From Streptosporangiaceae bacterium (GTDB taxonomy: Bacteria; Actinomycetota; Actinomycetes; Streptosporangiales; Streptosporangiaceae): a stretch of DNA of 26,298 nucleotides. The translations under genes and the position numbers were made by a program. Positions 6,651-13,405 of this stretch are shown here, piece by piece (position 1 is the first letter of the stretch; every line of letters begins with the position of its first letter). The stretch lies in contig JAICWX010000100.1 in the NCBI GenBank assembly GCA_025934635.1, positions 1 through 26,298 on the forward strand. The letters run 5' to 3'. A model generated the notes under the pieces. The model was not told where the DNA came from. It searched no databases and worked only from the letters and a program-made list of their open reading frames with translations.

Positions 6651-7496
6651 ATGGCGGACTTTCCTGGCCTAGCCAGGCAATTGATGCAGGACAAAGGCTT
6701 CACGCTGCGCGGGCTAGCCCGCGAGCTGAACTACGACCCGAGCTACCTGTCGAAGGTCTTGAATGGCAAGAAGCCGTGCACGCCGGCTATTGCCACGCGC
6801 CTCGATGACATCCTGGGCGCGGGAGGCAGAATCGTGGACGCGGCAACACCCCCGTCAGGCCCGGACGGCCGATCGCTGGTCCCCGGCGAACCAACCAACG
6901 GGCTTGTCGCGCCTGAACTCGTCGACTACTTCCGCGACCAGCTCGCCGGTCACTACAAGGCGGACATGTTCCTCGGCCCCCGGAACCTGATTCCCACCGT
7001 CCAGACACAGACAGAGCTGATTGTCAGCCTGCTCAAGGACGCCGAGACAGCAGTCCGCCGCGATCTGCTCAGCGTCGGCGCCGCCTACACCGCGCTGCTC
7101 GGGTGGCTGTACCAGGATGCCGGGGATCTCTCCGCGTCGGCGCGGTGGCGGGACCTGACCCTCGGCCTGGCGCACCGTTCCGCCGACGCCCAGCTGATCA
7201 GCTACGCACTGACCAACAAGGCGATGATGGCCGTCGACCTCGGCGACGGCGGCGCCGTCGTCGACTTCGCCCAGGCCGCCCTCGCTGACGAGCCCCAGCT
7301 GTGCCCGAAGGTCCGCGTCCTGGCCTTGCAGCACCAGGCGCACGGCCACGCCATGCTCGCCGACCGGGCGCAAGCCGACCGGCTGCTCGAAGCCGCGGAG
7401 ACGCTCACCGGCCTGGTCGATGATGAATACCCATGGCCGGGCGGCAGCTTCGCGCGATCGTCGCCAGCATCGCCTGACCCGCCCCGACGGAGGTAA
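6651..7496 (+). CDS. HTH (XRE-type) regulator with TPR-like region, C-terminally shortened
   Basis: The 281-residue protein begins with a helix-turn-helix domain (LARQLMQDKGFTLRGLAREL, NYDPSYLSKVLNGKKPCTP; about residues 8-55). A helical repeat region follows (LLSVGAAYTALLGWLYQDAG, LISYALTNKAMMAVDLGDGG, LALQHQAHGHAML) typical of large actinomycete XRE regulators. In that family the repeats continue past a DEYPW segment to a total near 400 residues. Here the frame turns into GGSFARSSPASPDPPRRR and stops right after DDEYPW. Another frame at this point (ending TGA 7475-7477) reads GRQLRAIVASIA, which looks like a natural C-terminus, so an out-of-frame internal deletion is likely. The start ATG 6651 was chosen at the edge of the domain; it lacks a clear ribosome site, and GTG 6585 is the alternative. 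Confidence 0.7.
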   Translation: MADFPGLARQLMQDKGFTLRGLARELNYDPSYLSKVLNGKKPCTPAIATRLDDILGAGGRIVDAATPPSGPDGRSLVPGEPTNGLVAPELVDYFRDQLAGHYKADMFLGPRNLIPTVQTQTELIVSLLKDAETAVRRDLLSVGAAYTALLGWLYQDAGDLSASARWRDLTLGLAHRSADAQLISYALTNKAMMAVDLGDGGAVVDFAQAALADEPQLCPKVRVLALQHQAHGHAMLADRAQADRLLEAAETLTGLVDDEYPWPGGSFARSSPASPDPPRRR

Positions 7497-7504
7497 CTGC
7501 CCCC

Positions 7505-7828
7505 ATGGCCGAACCCGTGCCGCTGACCGATGAGCAGATCACCGATGGCCTGACGGGCCTGGACGGGTGGGTTCGGGACGGGGACGCGATCGCCAAGACG
7601 TTCGCGCACGCTTACCACGAGTGCCTGCACCTGGCGATGTACGTGGGGGCGAAGGCCCGCGAGGTCGGCCATCACCCCGACATCGACATCCGCTGGCAGC
7701 GGATCCGGTTCTCGATCACCACCCACGACGCCGGCGACAAGATCACTGTCCGGGACCTGGAGATGGCCGCGCACATCGACGTGATAGCGGCCGGCCACGG
7801 CGCCGAACCCGTCCCCGCCGACGGGTAA
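7505..7828 (+). CDS. Pterin-4a-carbinolamine dehydratase (4a-hydroxytetrahydrobiopterin dehydratase)
   Basis: A 107-residue protein of normal family length. The signature is VGHHPDIDIRWQRIRFSITT followed by HDAGDKITVRDLEMA, with the conserved His 56, His 57, Pro 58, Asp 59 and His 74 and the final helix ending in AHID. The enzyme dehydrates 4a-hydroxytetrahydropterin, recycling the cofactor after aromatic amino acid hydroxylation; in bacteria without such a hydroxylase nearby the true substrate is uncertain (no hydroxylase gene is seen here). GGAGG stands about 10 bases before the ATG. The gene begins nine bases after the shortened HTH regulator, consistent with a deletion having brought them together. 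Confidence 0.92.
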   Translation: MAEPVPLTDEQITDGLTGLDGWVRDGDAIAKTFAHAYHECLHLAMYVGAKAREVGHHPDIDIRWQRIRFSITTHDAGDKITVRDLEMAAHIDVIAAGHGAEPVPADG

Positions 7829-7848
7829 CGGTGACAAGTTCTTACCCG
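7822..7848. terminator. Symmetric hairpin over two convergent stop codons
   Basis: CGGGTAA (7822-7828) and TTACCCG (7842-7848) pair perfectly around 13 bases. Each arm contains the TAA stop of one of the convergent genes. It could act as a short bidirectional terminator. Confidence 0.5.
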
Positions 7849-8642
7849 GTGAGCGGGATCCAGGTTCCGTGGTCGGTGAGGCGGAGCTGCGCGGTCAGGC
7901 CGGTGTCGTCGAAGGCGCGGACCAGGTCGTCGCGGCCTTCGCTGAAGTGGGTCCAGCCGTCGTAGTGGGCCGGGACGATCGCGGCGGCCCCCAGGATCGC
8001 GGTCGCGGCGGCGGCCCGGATGCTGTCCAGGCTCAGCGCGCGGCCCTCGAACCGGGCCGGGACGCGGGCGGCGCCGGCGTGCAGGACGGCCACGTCGATG
8101 GCCGGGGTACGCCGGGCGATCTCGGCGACGGTCCCGATCGAGGCGTTGTCCCCGCTGACGTAGACGACGGGCAGGCCGGCCCCGGACAGGACGAACCCGG
8201 TGACCTCGCAGTTGACGAAGCCGCCGGCGTCCCGTTCGGCGTCTTCGGGACCGTGCACGGCGGGGACGCCGGTCACGGTCAGCTCGCCGCCGCCCGGGCG
8301 CGGGACGGCGTGGCTGGTCCAGGGGGCCAGGCCGATGGCGGCCGGGCCGAGGCGCCCGGCGCCGCTGCGGGTGGTCAGCACCAGCGGGGCGGCCAGGGCC
8401 AGGGCGCGGCCCCGGCCGTCCAGGTTGTCGGGGTGGTTGTCGTGGCTGACCAGCACCAGGTCCACCGGCCCGAGCTCATCCTCCGCGACCGCCGGGCCGG
8501 CGGTCTTGGTGAGGTAGCCGTGGGGACCGGGGTCGTCGAAGGTGGGGTCGCTGACGATGCGCAGGCCACCGAGATCGAGGACGACGGTCGGGCCGCCCAG
8601 CACCATGGCCGCGCACTCTTGCCTCGGTATCACGGGTTCCAC
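7842..8642 (-). CDS. MBL-fold metallo-hydrolase (UlaG-like)
   Basis: A 266-residue protein with the metallo-beta-lactamase fold of the UlaG-like group: VVLDLGGLRIVSDPTFD at the start, LVLVSHDNHPDNLDG as the metal motif, then a His in VPAVHGPED, VVYVSGDNAS in place of the usual GDT, and IVPAHYDGWTHF near the end. The usual HxHxDH motif reads H-D-N-H-P-D-N, so the last His is Asn; the first two His and the Asp remain. The substrate cannot be read from the sequence. The GTG at 8640-8642 has no ribosome site. GTG 8631-8633 (codon 4) stands seven bases after TAGGGT (8641-8646) and could start a leaderless transcript; ATG 8604-8606 is a third choice. Confidence 0.85.
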   Translation of the reverse strand: MEPVIPRQECAAMVLGGPTVVLDLGGLRIVSDPTFDDPGPHGYLTKTAGPAVAEDELGPVDLVLVSHDNHPDNLDGRGRALALAAPLVLTTRSGAGRLGPAAIGLAPWTSHAVPRPGGGELTVTGVPAVHGPEDAERDAGGFVNCEVTGFVLSGAGLPVVYVSGDNASIGTVAEIARRTPAIDVAVLHAGAARVPARFEGRALSLDSIRAAAATAILGAAAIVPAHYDGWTHFSEGRDDLVRAFDDTGLTAQLRLTDHGTWIPLTG

Positions 8643-8664
8643 CCTACTGACCGCGGCCGGGCCG

Positions 8665-9051
8665 TCAGGGCCAGCGGTGGGCGTTGCCTTCGTGCAAGGT
8701 GCCGGGCGGGTTCGGCAGGACGCAGAACAGCAGGCCAGCGGGGTCCCGCATCACCTGCCAGGTGTCGACCCGCTGCACGCGACGGGCGCCGAGGTCCTCG
8801 AGGCGGGTCACCTCGGCGTCCAGGTCGTCGGTGTGGATATCCAGGTGCACGCGGGCGGTTCCCTCGCCCAGGCGCTGGGTCAGCAGCCAGAAATCCTGAC
8901 CGTGCAGCGCGGCGCCGTGGTACTCGGGATGGGGGTCGAACGGTTGCAGCAGCGGCCCGCCGAGGGCGCCGGCCCAGAAGGACACCTCGCGGTCGTAGTC
9001 GCTCGCGGGTATGTCGATGACGACCTTGAACAGCCGGCTGAAGTGGGCCAC
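8665..9051 (-). CDS. VOC family protein (glyoxalase/bleomycin-resistance fold)
   Basis: The 128-residue protein has two beta-alpha-beta-beta-beta modules: FKVVIDIPASDYDREVSFWA opens the first, and RVHLDIHTDDLDAEVTRLED with LGARRVQRVDTWQVMRDPAG and LLFCVLP forms the second. The DPAG-x-x-FCVL ending is the standard VOC C-terminus. The residue that is Glu in many metal-binding members (DPEG-x-EFCV) is Leu here, so metal dependence is uncertain. Substrate is unknown. The GTG at 9049-9051 follows TAAGTT (9058-9063) by six bases, with no Shine-Dalgarno sequence, suggesting a leaderless transcript. It is 22 bases upstream of the MBL-fold gene on the same strand. Confidence 0.85.
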   Translation of the reverse strand: MAHFSRLFKVVIDIPASDYDREVSFWAGALGGPLLQPFDPHPEYHGAALHGQDFWLLTQRLGEGTARVHLDIHTDDLDAEVTRLEDLGARRVQRVDTWQVMRDPAGLLFCVLPNPPGTLHEGNAHRWP

Positions 9052-9057
9052 CGCACT

Positions 9058-9063
9058 AACTTA
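9058..9063 (-). promoter_or_regulatory. Candidate leaderless -10 element (TAAGTT) of the VOC gene
   Basis: TAAGTT on the minus strand fits TANNNT and ends six bases before the GTG start. There is no ribosome binding site between them. Confidence 0.4.
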
Positions 9064-9238
9064 CGCGGACGGAGCACTGATGCCCGGCCGGCAGCGCATT
9101 CAGGATCTGGCCGGTACCTACGCCGGCTCATGACCCGGTGGGACGAATTGCCACTAACAGCAGGGCGTCGGGCCGTACACTTCGGCGGTGAACGCCGGCG
9201 GCGTCTGGCCGTTGAGCGCTCTCGCGGGAGGACATCGC

Positions 9239-11014
9239 ATGCAGGTCCCTTCGGATCCGATGGAGATCGCCGAGCCTGAGGAGAGCGGCCCGGGCAATGC
9301 CGCCAGCTCACCTGCCGCGGACGCACCGGCACCCGACTCGGAGACCGGCTCAACGGCGGCATCGACGGTCCTGGCGGAGGTGCTCCCCGGGGTCGCTATC
9401 GTGTTCGGTGAGGTCCCGGCGGAACTCATGCCCGAGCTGGTCGACTTCGGGCTCGTGCCGGCCGCCGACCGCATGCAGATCTCAACAGTCCTCGCCTCGA
9501 TCGGCAACACGGCGACTGTGGCGGGCAACCTCGGAAACGCATTCGCCAGCATGCAGGGGCTCTACAGGCTCAGCGACGCGACACAGGCCATGCTGAAGGC
9601 CGGCGGAGCGCTCGCCGTCAAGGATGGCGCCAACCTCGGAGCAGTATTCTCCTCCGGCAAGATCGTCGCTCAGGCCCGCTTCATCCCCGTGACTTCGGTA
9701 AGCATTGCGCAGACCGCGGCCGCGATCGGACCAGCGCTGGCCATGATCGCCCTTCAAATGCAGCTGAGTGAGATCACGGGTCTGGTCAGGACCAACATCG
9801 CGCTGGCAAGCCAGGTTCTCACGACCATCCGCAACGAGCAGTGGGCCGAACTGACGGGGCTCGTCGCCGCCATCGATCGCGCAGTCGGTCACGCGCGAGA
9901 GATCCAGTCGGTCCCGACCTCCCTGTGGGACAGCGTCGCGGGCAGCGAGGCGCCGCTGCGTAAGCAGCTTGAACTGTACCGAGGAAACGTCCGCGACCAC
10001 GTCGGCCAGATCGCCCGGCCCGACCCGCATCACCGCCGCGAGTATCTCCAGATGAACGCCGAGGCGATCCTCTTCGACACCAACGCCCTCCTGTCCTCCG
10101 TCAAGGCATGGACCGGGTATCAGGCGCTCCGGGCCGGGAGGGCGAGAGCCGCTGGGCGCGAAGACGCTCACGAGGCACGGTTCGTCGACGTCATTGCCCG
10201 CGACACGCGCGCGGAGCTCGACTTCGCTCTCGCCGAGGCGGCGAGCCTCGTCGATTCGCTGACGCGCGAGCTGCGAATCATCGCCGAGCTCCCCGGACGC
10301 GACACACTGTCGCAGTCACTACCGGGAAAGCGGAGGGACGCGAAGGCCGCCCGCCAGACCTCTGCTCGTCTTCTGACGGCGATCGAGCCTCTGGCCGATG
10401 CTCTGCATCCGCCAGTCCCTGCACTCGAGGCTCCGGGCGTCGTCTGCGCATCCGGACCGCTGGATCTCGAGCCGTACCTTCGTATCCTGCGATGGTTCCT
10501 CGAGGATGACGAGACCCTGCGTGTCCTCGGCTTCCCCGACCAGCTCGATTCCCTCGGCCCGATTTCTGCGATCCTTGGCGGGGCGAAGGAGAAGCTGGCG
10601 GCAGCGATGGACAAGACCGGGGCAAAGACACTGGTCGTTGTCACGGATCGCCGCATCATCACCGCCAAGGCGAATGCATTCCTCGAGCAGGGTGAGGTCC
10701 GCCAAGACATCCCGATTGACCGGGTGCGATACGTCCGGGCGGCGACTGCGCAGGACGGGAGCGCGCGTTTGGCGATCGACCTCATCACGCGCGACGAGAA
10801 CATCCGCTGGCTCTTCCATGCTGACGTCGACAACACTCAGGTAGACGCGCTCGCCGCGGTGCTGGCCGAGTCGATGACGATCCCGGATGTCGAACGCGAT
10901 GCGCTTCAACGGCGGCGCCACGCCGCCATCGTGGCGGGCGAGAAGGACGAGAGCACTGGCATGGTGTCTACGGAACCGACGGGGGCCGAGGCCACGACCT
11001 GCGATGCCGAGTAG
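9239..11014 (+). CDS. Large protein with C-terminal PH-like domain, function unknown
   Basis: A 591-residue protein I cannot place in a named family. After an acidic, disordered N-terminus (to about 40) come long alanine- and glutamine-rich helices, with one moderately hydrophobic segment (SIAQTAAAIGPALAMIALQM, about 154-174) followed by amphipathic helices (RTNIALASQVLTTIRNEQWA). A charged helical middle follows, then a C-terminal beta domain from about 440 to 545 with KTLVVVTDRRIITAKANAFL, RQDIPIDRVRYVRAATA and RLAIDLITRDENIRWLFHAD. This order, with the TDRRII strand, is that of bacterial PH-like domains (YokE/bPH type) that bind membranes or proteins. ATG 9239 was chosen because GGGAGGA stands six bases upstream; a candidate -10 (TACACT, 9176-9181) precedes it. 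Third codon positions are less GC-rich than in the flanking metabolic genes, which suggests transfer. Confidence 0.75.
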   Translation: MQVPSDPMEIAEPEESGPGNAASSPAADAPAPDSETGSTAASTVLAEVLPGVAIVFGEVPAELMPELVDFGLVPAADRMQISTVLASIGNTATVAGNLGNAFASMQGLYRLSDATQAMLKAGGALAVKDGANLGAVFSSGKIVAQARFIPVTSVSIAQTAAAIGPALAMIALQMQLSEITGLVRTNIALASQVLTTIRNEQWAELTGLVAAIDRAVGHAREIQSVPTSLWDSVAGSEAPLRKQLELYRGNVRDHVGQIARPDPHHRREYLQMNAEAILFDTNALLSSVKAWTGYQALRAGRARAAGREDAHEARFVDVIARDTRAELDFALAEAASLVDSLTRELRIIAELPGRDTLSQSLPGKRRDAKAARQTSARLLTAIEPLADALHPPVPALEAPGVVCASGPLDLEPYLRILRWFLEDDETLRVLGFPDQLDSLGPISAILGGAKEKLAAAMDKTGAKTLVVVTDRRIITAKANAFLEQGEVRQDIPIDRVRYVRAATAQDGSARLAIDLITRDENIRWLFHADVDNTQVDALAAVLAESMTIPDVERDALQRRRHAAIVAGEKDESTGMVSTEPTGAEATTCDAE

Positions 11015-11075
11015 GCCTCGAGGCTGGCTCCGGGAGTCTGGAACGCCCGCTAATCGGCATGGCAGGCCTGCGTAG

Positions 11076-11624
11076 ACACTCCCTTCTGATCGGCCTCCCC
11101 ACCTCGAGGCCGGCGACCCGTGGGGCGCCTACGCGGCCGACCAGCTCGCGGTCATGGACCATCTCGGCGTCGGCCGGTTCCTGGCGTTCGGCTGCTGCAT
11201 CGGCGGCCCGTTCATCCTCAAGCTGTGCGAGCTCGCGCCGGACCGGGTCGTCGCGGCCGTCCTGGAGCAGCCGGTCGGGATCACCGCGGCCAACCGGGAA
11301 CTCTTTAACGGCGTCTGGAAGCCGTGGGGCGAGCAGCTCATGAGCACCCGCGACGATCTCAGCCGCGACCAGATCGAGGCGTTCGCCACCGCGATGTGGG
11401 CTCCGGACTTCGCCGTCAGCGTGACCCGGGACCAGGTGCGGTCCTTCCGCACGCCGATGCTCGTCCTGCCCGGAGTCGATGAGTACCACCCGGCCGAGAC
11501 CGGCCGCGAGATCGCCGCCCTCGCGCCGTCCGCCGAACTGCTCGAGCCGTGGAAGGACCCCCAGCACCTTCCCGCCGCCACCGAATCGGCCGGCCGGTTC
11601 CTGCACGACCACACCCCGCGCTAG
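11076..11624 (+). pseudogene. Alpha/beta hydrolase lacking its N-terminal part
   Basis: The similarity is clear from HLEAGDPWGAYAADQLAVMD through LGVGRFLAFGCCIGGPFILK to the end, with the acid and base regions in MLVLPGVDEYHPAE and DPQHLP. The nucleophile elbow is G-C-C-I-G-G, giving Cys rather than Ser, as seen in a subset of actinomycete hydrolases and in dienelactone hydrolases. The first part of the fold (roughly 90 residues, including the HG oxyanion-hole strand) is missing. The frame upstream of 11100 reads unrelated text and is closed by TAG at 11073-11075. The only in-frame ATG (11154) would begin just ahead of the nucleophile elbow. It is therefore probably a dead fragment, cut where the PH-domain gene and its spacer join it. 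Confidence 0.75.
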
Positions 11625-11662
11625 AACACCAGCGAGTTACGCCCGGACCAGCAGGCGGCGGG

Positions 11663-11755
11663 CTGACCGGCCGGGTGCTGGTGCTGCTGCATGGCGGGCT
11701 GAGCCAGGCGTTCGCAGCCGACTGGACGCCCAGGTCGTCCTGGGAAGACGGCTAG
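11663..11755 (+). pseudogene. Possible small fragment of an alpha/beta hydrolase N-terminus
   Basis: One frame reads GRVLVLLHGGLSQAFAADWT and stops at 11753-11755. LVLLHGG followed by a DW pattern resembles the first strand and oxyanion-hole turn of alpha/beta hydrolases, the part missing from the pseudogene just upstream. It may be a degenerate neighbour or a rearranged piece. The stretch is short and GC-rich, so chance is possible. Confidence 0.25.
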
Positions 11756-12366
11756 TCCCGGCCGGGTGCCTGGTCCTTGATCTGGTCGTAGCCGACCTTG
11801 GCCGGCGCCGGGACAGGTGCGTAGATCACGCGGATCACGCCGGTCGGGAACGCCTCCGTCGCCGTCACCTTCAGGTGGTAAGGCGCGTCGCCGTCGTCGA
11901 ACAGCTTGCGGCCCTTGCGCGCCGCCACCGGGTGCACCAGCAGGCGCAGCTCATCGACCAGCCCCGCGGCGAGCAGCTGCTGCACCACCGAGATCGAACC
12001 GGGGATGAGGATGCCCTTGATGCCGGCATCGGACTTCAGCGCGGTGACGGCATCGGCGAGATCGCCCTCGATCAGCTCGGAGTTGCGCCAGGAAAACTCC
12101 AGCGGCTGACGCGAGACGACCACCTTGCGCACGTCGCCGAGTTGCTTGGCGAACGGCGCGTCGTCCCCGCCCGCCGCCTCCCGGCCAGGCCACGCCCCGG
12201 CGAAGCTGTCGTAGGTCTCGCGGCCGATCAGCAGCACGTCAGCGGTGTCGTAATCCTCGCCGACGGCGCGGCCCATGTTCTCGTCGAAGTACGGGAAGTG
12301 CCAGTCGGGGTCGATCTCGGCCACGCCGTCAGCCGAGATGAACAGCGTGGAGATGACCTTTGCCAT
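11752..12366 (-). CDS. Dihydrofolate reductase family protein (RibD C-terminal domain type)
   Basis: A 204-residue single-domain protein of the RibD-C/DHFR-like reductase superfamily. It shows MAKVISTLFISADGVAE at the N-terminus, LLIGRETYDSFAGAWPG (the family's G-R-x-T-Y turn), KVVVSRQ, LKSDAGIKGILIPGSISVVQ (nucleotide-binding loop) and LVDELRLLVHPVAARKGRKL. This form is common in actinomycetes as a stand-alone NADPH-dependent reductase with no assigned substrate; it is not the FolA enzyme. The start ATG has AAGGGA about ten bases upstream, and a possible -10 (TACCCT, 12399-12404) gives a leader of about 25-30 bases. Its 3' end overlaps the possible hydrolase fragment on the other strand by four bases. 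Confidence 0.9.
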   Translation of the reverse strand: MAKVISTLFISADGVAEIDPDWHFPYFDENMGRAVGEDYDTADVLLIGRETYDSFAGAWPGREAAGGDDAPFAKQLGDVRKVVVSRQPLEFSWRNSELIEGDLADAVTALKSDAGIKGILIPGSISVVQQLLAAGLVDELRLLVHPVAARKGRKLFDDGDAPYHLKVTATEAFPTGVIRVIYAPVPAPAKVGYDQIKDQAPGRD

Positions 12367-12513
12367 CGCGGTGGTCCCTTCCAGTCGGTGGTGTCGTCAG
12401 GGTAGACCGGCACCGCCTCCCAAGTTCATCGGTGAGGCCTGGACAGTAGTCACAGGCAGCCATGCACGTCGGCTCAGCCAGGCACGTCCCGGCACTGGCC
12501 CACCAGGCTGACC

Positions 12514-13350
12514 TCAGTGCGACCAGAACTCGAATATGGCGCGGCCCGCGTCGATGGCGAAGCCGTTGATGCCCAGCGCGTCGGTGAGGTGGAAGATGCC
12601 GTCGAAGAAGGCCCGGTTGACCTGGGGGATCCAGAGCAGCCCGATCAGGATGAGGTACCCCAGCGCGCCGACCCGGCCGGCCGCAGCGGCGAACGGCCTT
12701 GGCAGCCAGGGCTCCCACAGGCCGAACCCGTCCAGGCCGGGAATGGGCAGGAAGTTGAAGACCGCCGCGGTGAGCTGGAGGAACGCCAGGAAGGACAACG
12801 CAGCCCAGAAGTTCAGGTGACCCAGCACGCCGTGGTTCAGGGTCTGCGGCGAGATCGACCCGTACCTGGAGATGATCACGGCGAGCACGACCGCCAGGAC
12901 GAGATTGAGCAGCGGCCCGATGGCGGACACGAAGCTGTGCCGCCACTTCCCCGGGATCGCGCCGCGGTCGATGTACACAGCGCCGCCCGGCAGGCCGATG
13001 CCGCCGGTCACCAGGAATATCAACGGCAACACGATGCTCAGCCCGGCATCGGCGTACCTCGCCGGGTTGAGCGTGAGGTAGCCGCGGACGGCCACCGTAT
13101 GATCGCCGTACCGCCAGGCCGTGTACGCGTGGCCGAACTCGTGCAGGCACAGGGATATCAGCCAGCCCGATACGACGAAGGCGAAGACAGCCAGCCGGTA
13201 GCCCAGCCTCTCGGAGAAGCCCGAGATCCATACGATCGCGCCGGAAACGGCGAAGCAGGCGACGATGGCGAGGAAGACCGGGCTCGGCCGGACCGCGGCG
13301 CCGGCTCGCTGCTCCTGCCCGCTGTCCACACCGTACGCAGCGCTGGTCAT
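12514..13350 (-). CDS. Site-2 protease family (M50) membrane metalloprotease
   Basis: The 278-residue protein has about six membrane segments. The zinc motif HEFGH (residues 70-74) lies in a segment reading SGWLISLCLHEFGHAYTAWR. The second motif FNFLPIPGLDG (Asp 207) supplies the third ligand, and GPLLNLVLAVVLAVI precedes it. These are the hallmarks of intramembrane site-2 proteases, which cut membrane-bound regulators; here there is no PDZ or CBS domain and no obvious substrate such as an anti-sigma gene nearby. The ATG has no Shine-Dalgarno sequence, while TAGAGT (13359-13364 on the minus strand) ends eight bases upstream, so the mRNA may be leaderless. It is divergent from the pirin gene. 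Confidence 0.92.
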   Translation of the reverse strand: MTSAAYGVDSGQEQRAGAAVRPSPVFLAIVACFAVSGAIVWISGFSERLGYRLAVFAFVVSGWLISLCLHEFGHAYTAWRYGDHTVAVRGYLTLNPARYADAGLSIVLPLIFLVTGGIGLPGGAVYIDRGAIPGKWRHSFVSAIGPLLNLVLAVVLAVIISRYGSISPQTLNHGVLGHLNFWAALSFLAFLQLTAAVFNFLPIPGLDGFGLWEPWLPRPFAAAAGRVGALGYLILIGLLWIPQVNRAFFDGIFHLTDALGINGFAIDAGRAIFEFWSH

Positions 13351-13358
13351 ACCGGCAC

Positions 13359-13399
13359 ACTCTAGCGAGCCGGGATGACCGGCACCCTGAGGTTAGGCT
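13359..13399. promoter_or_regulatory. Back-to-back candidate -10 elements of divergent leaderless genes
   Basis: On the minus strand TAGAGT (13359-13364) ends eight bases before the ATG of the site-2 protease. On the plus strand TAGGCT (13394-13399) ends six bases before the GTG of pirin. Neither gene has a ribosome binding site at a normal distance. Confidence 0.45.
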
Positions 13400-13405
13400 G
13401 AGCGG

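Noticed and set aside
9052..11624. Phage-defence island or integrated element around the PH-domain gene
   Set aside because: There is no integrase, transposase, att-like repeat or second defence gene; a single unusual gene is not enough.
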